From positions 62,001-126,000 of the forward strand of contig MLAV02000010.1 of NCBI GenBank assembly GCA_001870995.2: a stretch of 64,000 nt of DNA. The letters are read 5' to 3'. The number at the start of each line of letters is the position of its first letter. Positions within the stretch are counted from its first letter, which is position 1. Positions 41,520 to 50,100 of the stretch are shown here, piece after piece. The DNA comes from Chitinophaga sp. CB10. GTDB taxonomy: Bacteria; Bacteroidota; Bacteroidia; Chitinophagales; Chitinophagaceae. The translations under genes were made by a program, and so were the position numbers. Below the pieces are notes generated by a model. The model made no database searches, was not told the origin of the DNA, and saw only the letters and a list, made by a program, of their open reading frames with translations.

Positions 41520-43319
41520 ATGAAGAAAATATTTCTGACACTGATCACCGGGGCACTGCTGGGCAGCTCCTGCCAGAAAGGCTTCCTGGACCAGGTTCCG
41601 GACGACCGCCTCACCCTTGAGGAAACTTTCAGCCGCAAAAACACCGTGGATAAATTCCTGGCTAACGTGTACTCCCGCATTCCGGACGAATTCAGCCAGC
41701 GTTATGTCAATAATAACAATGCCGGCCCATGGACGGGCGGCAGCGACGAAGCGGAATTCGTGTGGGGCTTCGTTACCTCCAACAATATGAACATCGGCGC
41801 ATGGGACCCCACCTCCGGGTTCGTGAAATCCTTCTGGTCCAGCTATTACCAGGGCATCAGCAGCGCCAGCTACTTCATCGCCAATATCAACAAATGCGCG
41901 GATTGCGGCGCCAACTACATCAGGCAATACGGCGCGGAAGCCCGGGCCCTGCGCGCTATTTACTATTTCTACCTCATGCGCATGTTCGGGCCGGTGGTAG
42001 TCCTGGGGGAAACCATCCTCCCGCCGGATGCCTCCTTCAACGATATTCAGCGCCCCCGCAACAGCTATGATGAATGCGTGGCGTTCGTGGTATCGGAACT
42101 GGACAAAGCCGCGGCGGACCTCCCCGCCACCAGCATCAGCGATGAGCTGGGCCGCATCAACCGCCCCATCGCCCTGGCCTTCAAACAAAAGGTATTACTC
42201 TATGCCGCCAGCCCGCAGTTCAACGGCAACCCGGATTATGCAGCCCTTAAAAATAAGGACGGCAAGCAGCTGATCAGCCAGCAGCCGGACCCCGCCAAGT
42301 GGAAAGCTGCCGCCGCTGCCGGCAAAGCCTTCATCGATGAATTTGTGAAAACAGGGCAGTTTAAACTCTACCGGAAAAACGACGCCAACGGCGCTTACAG
42401 CCCTTACCTCTCCTGCCGCGATGTAATGCTGGACGACTGGAACCCCGAAGTCATCTATGCCCGTGTATCCGGCAACGTTAGCTGGCTGCAATACGAACGC
42501 ACGCCCTACCACAGCGGCAGCAACGGCGAAGCCCGCGGCAGCGGCGGCCTCGGGGCCACCCAGGCCATGGTGGACGCTTACTTTACGGACAATGGCCGCT
42601 CCATCGACGATCCGGCTTCCGGCTACGTGAGCAGCGGCTTTTCCACCACCGCCACCCCGTTTGCGCCGGCAGGCACCTACAACCAGTGGGTAAACCGCGA
42701 ACCCAGGTTTTATGTAGGCATCACCTTCAACGGCAGCATCTGGCAGTACACCCGCTACGGTAACATCAAAACCATTACGGAATACAGCGGCAACTCCGGT
42801 AAAAAAGTAGGCGGCAACGACTATACCCCTACCGGTTACATCGTCCGCAAAAATGTATTCGTAGGCAACGTGAACGCCGGCAACAGAACCCTCGTACTGA
42901 TGCGCCTCGCCGAAGTGTATCTCGATTACATCGAAGCCCTCAACGAAAGCGATCCCGGCAACCCGGATATCCTCGCCTACCTCAACGAAATCAGGACCCG
43001 CGCCGGCATCCCCGCCTATGGCTCCCAGCAACTGCCCGCGCCCGCCGGCCAGGACGCCATGCGCATCGCCATCCGCAAGGAACGCCGCGTGGAGCTGGCC
43101 TTCGAAAACTCCCGCTACTTTGATGTAAGGCGCTGGAAAATTGCGGAGCAAACAGAAGCCGGGCCCGCCATGGGGCTCAACATTGCCGCCGATGGCAATG
43201 CCTTCTACCAGGTAGTGCCTTTTGAAACCAGGGTGTTTCTGAAGAAACATTACCTGTTCCCGATTCCGCAGTCGGAAGTGGATATAGATAAGGAAATGGT
43301 GCAGAATACGGGTTGGTAA
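41520..43319 (+). CDS. SusD/RagB-type outer-membrane lipoprotein
   Basis: 599 residues; lipoprotein signal LITGALLGSSC with lipid-acceptor Cys at about 18. SusD motifs are KGFLDQVPDDRLTLEETFS, AEARALRAIYYFYLMRMFGP, LMRLAEVYLDYIEALNES and AIRKERRVELAFENSRYFDV. It caps the transporter encoded before it. The long loops between about 270 and 430 probably form the ligand site. Confidence 0.95.
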   Translation: MKKIFLTLITGALLGSSCQKGFLDQVPDDRLTLEETFSRKNTVDKFLANVYSRIPDEFSQRYVNNNNAGPWTGGSDEAEFVWGFVTSNNMNIGAWDPTSGFVKSFWSSYYQGISSASYFIANINKCADCGANYIRQYGAEARALRAIYYFYLMRMFGPVVVLGETILPPDASFNDIQRPRNSYDECVAFVVSELDKAAADLPATSISDELGRINRPIALAFKQKVLLYAASPQFNGNPDYAALKNKDGKQLISQQPDPAKWKAAAAAGKAFIDEFVKTGQFKLYRKNDANGAYSPYLSCRDVMLDDWNPEVIYARVSGNVSWLQYERTPYHSGSNGEARGSGGLGATQAMVDAYFTDNGRSIDDPASGYVSSGFSTTATPFAPAGTYNQWVNREPRFYVGITFNGSIWQYTRYGNIKTITEYSGNSGKKVGGNDYTPTGYIVRKNVFVGNVNAGNRTLVLMRLAEVYLDYIEALNESDPGNPDILAYLNEIRTRAGIPAYGSQQLPAPAGQDAMRIAIRKERRVELAFENSRYFDVRRWKIAEQTEAGPAMGLNIAADGNAFYQVVPFETRVFLKKHYLFPIPQSEVDIDKEMVQNTGW

Positions 43320-43355
43320 ATTTTCCCTCATCCATTTCACCATAAAACAAACACC

Positions 43356-45248
43356 ATGATCAAAATTCTATCGGGAGCGCTCCTGGCGCTATCCCTGGGC
43401 TGCGCAGGTAAGGCGTTTGCCCAGTCGGACATCACGGATTTTTCAGGTGGCATTATTACAGACCAGTACAGTGTAAGCGGCGTGGAAGGTAATGCCAAAC
43501 TGACGGACAACAATATCTACAGCAAGTACCTTACCTTCAACCCTACTACCTGGGTACGTTATCAATCCCCGGTATCATCGGTAGTTACCGCCTATGCGGT
43601 AACTGCCGCCAACGATGCGGCAGGCCGCGACCCCAAAAGCTGGACCTTTGAAGGCTCCAATGATGGAACTAACTGGACGGTACTGCATACCGTGACCAAC
43701 CAGGTTTTCCTCAACCGATGGCAAAGGCTGAAATTCAGCTTTACTAACAGTACCGCCTATACGTACTTTAGGTTGAACATCACGGCCAACAATGGCGCAA
43801 CCATCGTGCAGCTGGCTGAATGGGAGATATTTGGTACCGGCGCCGGCGCGCCGCCCATCCCGGCGGGGCCTTCCGGCCTTACCGCCACCGGCGTTTCCGG
43901 CAACCAGGTCATCCTGAACTGGACGGACAATTCCAGCGCAGAAACAGCCATGCGCATAGAACGCTCCACCAACAACAGCACCTGGAGCCTGCTGCGCCTG
44001 GCGCCCGCCAATACCACCCAGTTACGGGATACGGGGCTGAATGGCGGCACTTATTATTACCGCGTCCGGGCGGAAAACAGCAGCGGCAGCTCCGCCTATA
44101 CCGCCAGCGCCCAGGCTACCGCTACCGCAAATGATTTCCCCCTCACCTGGCAGGAACATTGGTTTGAACATAACCAGGTGGTGACCAAAAAATATGCGGA
44201 CAACGATGTAGGTATCTATTTCGACAGCGACATGAATCCCAGCATCAACTGGATGGATACCACCGTTTCTAAAGCCTGGCGCTATACCAAACAGGTGTAC
44301 GGCGGCTTTAGCGACAAACGCCTGTACGCGGTATTCCATCAGAATAAATACGGCGGCGGGAGCCCGGCCACGTATATCGATGCCGACCGCGATTACCGCA
44401 ATGCCATCTGCCTGGGACAAAACAATTCCTGGGCATCCAATACCGGCTGGAACCTCGATGCCACTATCCATGAAATAGGACATATCGTGGAAAATGCCGC
44501 CTGCGGCATAAAAGGCTCTCCCGCATTTGCCCTCTGGGGAGATAGCAAATGGTGCGTGATTTACCAGTACGACGTCTATTATCACCTGGGGTGGACGGCG
44601 GACGCCACCCGCTGGTACAACGCCGCCATGGCCACAACAGACAGCTATCCGCGCGCCAACACCAACTGGTTCCGGGATTGGTTCTATCCTATCTGGAACA
44701 ACTATGGTAAAAGCGCGGTGCTGAAAAACTATTTCCAGCTGTTGTCTCAATACTTTATCAGGCGCAATGATATTTATAGCAGGAATTTGAATTGGGGAGA
44801 GTTCGTACACTTCTGGAGCGGCGCAGCCGGCGTAAACCTAAAGCCGCAGGCTACCACAGCTTTCGGATGGACGGCCGATTATGAAGCGCAGTTTAACCAG
44901 GCAAGGATCGACTACCCCTTCACCTACCCGGATATGGCGGCCATGGATGCAGGGCAGTTACAGGAGCTGGCAGCAACGCAGCCCTCCTATCTCTCTGGCA
45001 AAAATCTCCTTGCGGAAGACATCAAAGTATGGCCTAATCCCGCAGCTAACAAACAGGTAACGATAGGGCTGAGCCCCCGGGCAGGCATTGTGCCGGCGCA
45101 GATTTACAATGCGCAGGGCCACTGCGTGTACATGGGTAACCTGCAGGGCCAGACGACGATCAACTTGTCGAATCAGCCGGCAGGCGCCTATTTCATTTTG
45201 CTACATACACGGAAGCATAAAATCGCCCGCAAAGTAATATTACAATAG
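43356..45248 (+). CDS. Secreted HExxH metallopeptidase-like protein with discoidin, FN3 and T9SS domains
   Basis: 630 residues. A signal peptide ends GKAFAQ. The N-terminal ~120 residues form an F5/8-type-C-like carbohydrate-binding sandwich (SWTFEGSNDGTNWTVLHTVT). A fibronectin-III module follows (about 170-255: LTATGVSGNQVILNWTDNSS). The catalytic-like part has His372-Glu373-His376 in DATIHEIGHIVEN, a gluzincin-type zinc motif, and a Trp/Tyr-rich continuation. The last ~75 residues are a T9SS type-A sorting domain (KVWPNPAANKQVTIG to GAYFILLHTRKHKIARKVIL). It is probably exported by T9SS to the surface. Co-transcription with SusC/SusD suggests it frees a glycan or peptide from a glycoprotein or plant cell-wall protein. 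Confidence 0.82.
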   Translation: MIKILSGALLALSLGCAGKAFAQSDITDFSGGIITDQYSVSGVEGNAKLTDNNIYSKYLTFNPTTWVRYQSPVSSVVTAYAVTAANDAAGRDPKSWTFEGSNDGTNWTVLHTVTNQVFLNRWQRLKFSFTNSTAYTYFRLNITANNGATIVQLAEWEIFGTGAGAPPIPAGPSGLTATGVSGNQVILNWTDNSSAETAMRIERSTNNSTWSLLRLAPANTTQLRDTGLNGGTYYYRVRAENSSGSSAYTASAQATATANDFPLTWQEHWFEHNQVVTKKYADNDVGIYFDSDMNPSINWMDTTVSKAWRYTKQVYGGFSDKRLYAVFHQNKYGGGSPATYIDADRDYRNAICLGQNNSWASNTGWNLDATIHEIGHIVENAACGIKGSPAFALWGDSKWCVIYQYDVYYHLGWTADATRWYNAAMATTDSYPRANTNWFRDWFYPIWNNYGKSAVLKNYFQLLSQYFIRRNDIYSRNLNWGEFVHFWSGAAGVNLKPQATTAFGWTADYEAQFNQARIDYPFTYPDMAAMDAGQLQELAATQPSYLSGKNLLAEDIKVWPNPAANKQVTIGLSPRAGIVPAQIYNAQGHCVYMGNLQGQTTINLSNQPAGAYFILLHTRKHKIARKVILQ

Positions 45249-45274
45249 GCGATTCCATCTCAGAAAATCAAAAC

Positions 45275-45308
45275 CGGCTGTACCTCTGTACAGCCGGCAT
45301 TTTTTTTA
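45275..45308. terminator. Bidirectional terminator between convergent operons
   Basis: CCGGCTGTAC and GTACAGCCGG pair across a CTCT loop, with a T run on the plus side and an A-rich run on the other. It separates the metallopeptidase-like gene from the convergent PL9 gene. Confidence 0.92.
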
Positions 45309-47537
45309 CTGCTTCACCAACCGCACGCTCTCCGTTTGCTGCCCCATCATTACCCGCACCACATACGACCCCGCCTGCAGCCCGCCTGCCGGCAATGCCA
45401 GCTGATGACGGCCTGCCGGCATCACTTTATTTTGCACCGTCCGCAGCAATACGCCATTAGCGCCATAGATGCCTACCCATACAAGCCCCTGTTTGGGATT
45501 CGTATAACTCAGCATAGCGTTGGCAGCCGCCGGGTTGGGATAGATGTTCGCATTTATTTCCGAAGCTACGCTGGTGCTGAACTTCGCCGTAGCCAGCGCA
45601 GCGCCGCAACTGCCGGCGGACACGCCCGCGCCGGATACTTCCATCCAGTCAATATTGGCAAACTCTTTCGCTTCCGTCGTTTCCAGGCGGATGGTATTGT
45701 TGCCGGCCGCCAGCGGAACGCTAACGGTACCGGTTACACTCCATGCGGACCAGCTGCTGGTTACAGGGAACTGCACGTTGCTGTTTACCACTGTGCCATT
45801 TACCAATACCCGCGCGGTGGTCGATACATTGCTGCCCCCATTGGCGTAGCCCCATTGCAGGGTATAAGCGCCCGCCGTGCTGACGTTCAAAGCGTAGTTC
45901 ACCCCTTTCGCAGCGGAGTTGGACAGGTTGATATAATAACCGCCGTAAGCGCCCGCATAAGAATTCTGCCGGCTGCCATCCGCGCTGCAATAGCCGCCGG
46001 CAGCAGCTGCCGCATCATCGATGCGCAGGGTGGAAGAAGAGCCGGAAGCGGTGAACGCCGCCGTAACGGTGGTGTTGCCGGTCATGGTAACGGTAGCAGT
46101 AGCCGCTGTGCCGGAAGCGCCGCCGCTCCATCCGGAGAAGGTGTAGCCCGATGCCGGTGTAGCCGTTAACGTTACCACGGTGCCTGGCGCATAGCTGGTA
46201 TTGTTGGGCGACCTGCTAACCGTTCCGCCGCCTGCGGGCGTCACATTGGTAGTAAGCGTATAGCTGGTGGAAGTGCCGCCACCGCCGGATTCCCGTGCGC
46301 CGAGGTCCGGCGCTGCGCCGCTGTAGGTAATGCCCGTGGCCGTAACGCCGGCGTCAATCATATCACTGCCGCCGGCCAGGGCAAACAGGTTGCCCAGCTG
46401 GGGCGTACCGTCCGCCGCGCGGGTAACGGTACCGGATACACTGACGAAATCCGCCGCGCTGATCACGAGGCCGCCGCTGTTGGTACTGGCGTTGTTCTTC
46501 CACCATACGTTGCTGGTCCCCACTTCTGTGCCGTTGGTTTTATCGCTGGCGCCGGCGCTCAGGGAAATGTTATTGCGGAAAGTTGCGGTGCTGCCGATGC
46601 GGAAGTTATAGTTGGACTCCGCATTGTTGTAGCTCGTGTTGTTGGTCACTTCAATGTTGCCGGGATTATCGTTGTCCGTAAACCCGTGGTGGCCGTTGCC
46701 GAAAGCAATGCAGCGGCGCACGATGTGGTTCACGGCAATGCCGGAGCCACCCAGCTTGAAACCATTTTTATCCCCGCTGCCGGAAGTGCCGCCGGTGCTG
46801 AGGGAGCCATTGCTGTAGGCAATGCAGCCTTCCAGCGTTACCGGGCCAATAGGGCCGGTTTCGCTTTTGGCGTAGAAGTCCCACCCATCGTCGATGTTGT
46901 GGTGTGAAATACAATTGCGGAAGATGTTGCCCGTGCCGCAGGTCAGCTTGGCGGCAAAGCCATCGGCATTTTCATTGCCGGGGTCCTGGTTGTCGAATGC
47001 TTCGCAATTGAGAATAAGGTTGTTGCTCGGCCAGCTGCTCAGCGTGGTGTTACTGGTTTTATACCGGCTCAATTGCAAGCCTGTATCCTTGTTCTTTTTA
47101 AAGATACAGTTGGTAATGTTGTTATTGTTGCCGGAGAGCAACATGCCATTATCCCCTGCCCCGCTGATGGTGATACCGGTAATATTCCAGTAGTCGCCAT
47201 CCAGCACCAGTCCGCGGTTGGCGTCCGCGGTGGCCATAGCGCTGAAGTCCAGCACCGGCGCCTCTCCATCGTACGCCACAATGCTTTTCCGTGCGGATGC
47301 CGTACCATTATTGGTATCGGGGATCACTACCGTAGCGGAGATATTATAAGTGCCGCCGCGAAGATAAATAGTGCCACCGGCGGCAACGGTGGCAATTGCA
47401 TTAACAAGGGTGGTAGGCGCGCTGATGGAAGTGCCCGGGTTGGAAGCACTGCCCGCCGGTGATACATACAGCACCGACTGCGCATTTGCCATGGCGGTTG
47501 CCAGCAGGCAAATCACTGCGAGTAAACAATTTTTCAT
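45306..47537 (-). CDS. PL9-type pectate lyase with InlB-like repeat, CBM35 and T9SS domain
   Basis: 743 residues. A signal peptide ends MANAQ. The beta-helix domain (about 20-415) has PL9-like text: GGTIYLRGGTYNIS, GDNGMLLSGNNNNITNCIFK, ENADGFAAKLTCGTGNIFRN, ISHHNIDDGWDFYAKSETG, DKNGFKLGG, and GHHGFTDNDNPG. A ~75-residue repeat of the Listeria-Bacteroides type follows (GTVVTLTATPASGYTFSGWS). Next is a CBM35-like module (YAGAYGGYYINLSNSAAKGV, NTIRLETTEAKEFANIDWME), then a T9SS sorting tail. Family members cleave polygalacturonate by beta-elimination with calcium. It is the last gene of the minus-strand pectin operon. Confidence 0.88.
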   Translation of the reverse strand: MKNCLLAVICLLATAMANAQSVLYVSPAGSASNPGTSISAPTTLVNAIATVAAGGTIYLRGGTYNISATVVIPDTNNGTASARKSIVAYDGEAPVLDFSAMATADANRGLVLDGDYWNITGITISGAGDNGMLLSGNNNNITNCIFKKNKDTGLQLSRYKTSNTTLSSWPSNNLILNCEAFDNQDPGNENADGFAAKLTCGTGNIFRNCISHHNIDDGWDFYAKSETGPIGPVTLEGCIAYSNGSLSTGGTSGSGDKNGFKLGGSGIAVNHIVRRCIAFGNGHHGFTDNDNPGNIEVTNNTSYNNAESNYNFRIGSTATFRNNISLSAGASDKTNGTEVGTSNVWWKNNASTNSGGLVISAADFVSVSGTVTRAADGTPQLGNLFALAGGSDMIDAGVTATGITYSGAAPDLGARESGGGGTSTSYTLTTNVTPAGGGTVSRSPNNTSYAPGTVVTLTATPASGYTFSGWSGGASGTAATATVTMTGNTTVTAAFTASGSSSTLRIDDAAAAAGGYCSADGSRQNSYAGAYGGYYINLSNSAAKGVNYALNVSTAGAYTLQWGYANGGSNVSTTARVLVNGTVVNSNVQFPVTSSWSAWSVTGTVSVPLAAGNNTIRLETTEAKEFANIDWMEVSGAGVSAGSCGAALATAKFSTSVASEINANIYPNPAAANAMLSYTNPKQGLVWVGIYGANGVLLRTVQNKVMPAGRHQLALPAGGLQAGSYVVRVMMGQQTESVRLVKQ

Positions 47538-47688
47538 AACGTAAGATTTACTCAGAAATTAAGAAACTTATCAGGTGCATACATCCACCCCTGGAGTATT
47601 TATTTACGCAATCGATCCCGATTACGATTGCGTAAAAATCACTAGTAAATCCTACTGAAAAATCGCCGCAGCGGGCCGCCGCTTTTTT

Positions 47689-50031
47689 TTATCGTTTAGC
47701 CGTTTGCGTGATATCGCCCAGCAACCGGATTTCTCCTATCCGGCCCATATCGCGGTTGCGGGTAGCGCTGATGGTCACCGTTAGCTGCGGCTGTTGCAGC
47801 GCGCTTTCCGGCAAGGCCACCTGCACCTGGCGTATCGCCGGCGTCCCTTCCTTCTCCGTCGTCACTTCCCGGAGTACTTTCCCGTTGACGGAAATAGTGA
47901 AGAGGTTTTCTTTATCATCGCTCAAATATTTCACCAGCAGCATTTTGCCCTGCTGGTTTTTATTTTGCAGCACCACGCTAAACCATCCTTTGCCCTGGCG
48001 GAAGTGTTGCCATTCGTACAAGCCGGTGGCCGTATTGTCCGATTGCAGCCGGTGGTCTGATTCCGGTTGTTGCTCGCCCAGGTGCACCACGTCCAGCGTG
48101 GCGGCTTCGATCGCTTCCCTGGCGGCATTTTTCGCGGCCAGCGCTTGCTGCATGGCGTTGATCTCCTGCTGGTTGCCGTACGGCCAGTACATCACATAGC
48201 GGGCGTCATGCGCCTGGAAGAAAGGTTTCAGCACCAGTTGCTTATACGGCTGCTGCCAGATGAGGCGCGCAGCGGTAAACTCCATGGGGCGCGGGGTGGG
48301 CTGCAGCGTTACCTGCGTGCTGTCCGTCATCAGCATGGGCGCATCTTCCAGGGGTTTGAGCGGGCCGTTGGCAATGTGGCCCCACCGGCTCCCATCCGCG
48401 ATGGTATTGAGCTTCGCGGAATCCGTTGCCACGAGCACAATCGGGCCATGTACCAGGGCTGCCCAGCGGCTGCCGTCCGGTAAAGGTTCCAGGCGGGTTT
48501 GCATGGGAAGGGTCATGGTCACTTTATCATTATTTTTCCAAATTCTGGTGATGGAGAAAAAACCATCTTCACCTACAGCCAGTGGTATCGTCCGGTTGTT
48601 TATCTGCACGACGGGTCGTTCCGATAGCCACGCCGGTTTCCTTACCCGCAGCGTGAATGCCTGAGGGCTGGCTACTGATACGGTGAGCTGCGTCCTGGGT
48701 TCAAAGGGAAAATTCGTGTGCTGAATAAGCTTAATGCCTTTTTCTTTCCAGCGCACATCCGAGTCGATAAACAGGTTTACATACAGGCTGCTGCTATCAT
48801 GCGCATATACCAGCTCTCCGTATTTGGCGTGGTTTTCCAGCCCCGTACCTACGCAGCACCAGAAGCAGTCCTGGCTGCGGGAATACACGCGGTAATGCAT
48901 CGGGCGGATGGGCGTAAAATACACGAAGCCGCCGTCCGGATGCTGGGAAGCGAGAATATGATTGTAGAGGGTGCGTTCATAATAATCCAGGTAGCTGCTT
49001 TTCGGATGTTGCAGGAACAGGAGTTTGGTGAGCTTCAGCATATTGTAGCTGTTGCAGGTTTCAGGCCCTTCCCGGCTTTCCAGCACAGTCATGAAGTTAT
49101 CCACCGGGTTAAAGTGTTCCCGCACGCTGTTGCCCCCAAAGGCCACGCTGCGGCGGTTCACCACCGTTTGCCAGAAGAACGCGGCCGCATCGGACATGGC
49201 GCTGTCCCTGGCAACGGTACCTATCTCCATGAACCCGACTACTTTCGGTATTTGCGTGTTGGCATGCAGGCCAGTGAGTTTATCCGTATGGCTATGCAGC
49301 GGTTCATAAAGCGCCCGGTGTGAAAAGCGCCTGGCCAGCTGCATGTATTGCTGGTTGCCGGTGATCTCCGCCACGGCGGCAAATACTTCGTTCATGCCCC
49401 CATGTTCTTCCTGCAGCATTTCCTGCATTTGCGCGTCGGTTAGATGGGCCGTCAGTTGCAGGGCCCAGTTGCACATACCGGTGAGCATGCGCAGCGCCTG
49501 CGCGGAGCCGGTCATGCGATAGGCGTCCAGCAGGCCGTTGTAGGTTTTATGCACGTTGTACCAGGGCACCCAGCGCTTTTTCACCGCGCTGACATTGCCG
49601 GCAGCCACTTCGTCCCAAACGGCCTTGCCGTTTGGGACACCGCCGATATAGCCGTTTTTGTTGGCCTGCTGGCAACGTTCCAGCTGGTCCAGCATGTATT
49701 GCAGTCGTTGATGGTACACTTCATTGCCGGTGCTGGCATACATCAGCGCAAGCGCGGATAAATAATGGCCCCCGATGTGGCCGTTCAGCCCGTCTTTTTC
49801 CCAGTTGCCGTAACTATCTTTTACAGGCTGCAGGCCCGCTTCCTTCAGGAAGGGGGCCAGTAGCCTGTCCGCGTCAAGGGAAAGGATGTACTTTTCATCC
49901 GTGCGGCGCGCCTCCAGGAACGGCCCCGCGTTTATATGTACAGCGCTCAAGGGAAAGGCGGCTGCTTGTGGCGCTTGCGCATAGGTAGCGCCGCTGTATA
50001 GGAAAACAGCGATGGTAAGGATCTTTTTCAT
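47689..50031 (-). CDS. GH127 beta-L-arabinofuranosidase (DUF1680)
   Basis: 780 residues, with signal peptide (ending GATYAQ). The (alpha/alpha)6-barrel part has WYNVHKTYNGLLDAYRMTGS. The metal-site residues are ETC in GPETCNSYNMLKLTKLLF (Glu324, Cys326) and the Cys pair in CFWCCVGTGLENHAKYGE (Cys392-Cys393). In characterised members the first Cys of that pair is the nucleophile, held by zinc; Glu305 is a candidate acid/base. A C-terminal beta-sandwich (FTLRVRKPAWLSERPVVQ) follows. It removes beta-L-arabinofuranose from arabinan side chains of pectin or hydroxyproline glycans. Exported, so it would act in the periplasm or on the surface. Confidence 0.93.
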   Translation of the reverse strand: MKKILTIAVFLYSGATYAQAPQAAAFPLSAVHINAGPFLEARRTDEKYILSLDADRLLAPFLKEAGLQPVKDSYGNWEKDGLNGHIGGHYLSALALMYASTGNEVYHQRLQYMLDQLERCQQANKNGYIGGVPNGKAVWDEVAAGNVSAVKKRWVPWYNVHKTYNGLLDAYRMTGSAQALRMLTGMCNWALQLTAHLTDAQMQEMLQEEHGGMNEVFAAVAEITGNQQYMQLARRFSHRALYEPLHSHTDKLTGLHANTQIPKVVGFMEIGTVARDSAMSDAAAFFWQTVVNRRSVAFGGNSVREHFNPVDNFMTVLESREGPETCNSYNMLKLTKLLFLQHPKSSYLDYYERTLYNHILASQHPDGGFVYFTPIRPMHYRVYSRSQDCFWCCVGTGLENHAKYGELVYAHDSSSLYVNLFIDSDVRWKEKGIKLIQHTNFPFEPRTQLTVSVASPQAFTLRVRKPAWLSERPVVQINNRTIPLAVGEDGFFSITRIWKNNDKVTMTLPMQTRLEPLPDGSRWAALVHGPIVLVATDSAKLNTIADGSRWGHIANGPLKPLEDAPMLMTDSTQVTLQPTPRPMEFTAARLIWQQPYKQLVLKPFFQAHDARYVMYWPYGNQQEINAMQQALAAKNAAREAIEAATLDVVHLGEQQPESDHRLQSDNTATGLYEWQHFRQGKGWFSVVLQNKNQQGKMLLVKYLSDDKENLFTISVNGKVLREVTTEKEGTPAIRQVQVALPESALQQPQLTVTISATRNRDMGRIGEIRLLGDITQTAKR

Positions 50032-50100
50032 AACCCGTGGAAATAATTGTCAAATTAACAATTATTCACGAAAGATGCAAGGCTCACCTGCTTTTTTAGA

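Noticed and set aside
42195..43343. 382-codon open frame antisense to a SusD gene
   Set aside because: Opposite a well-supported SusD; no recognisable domain.
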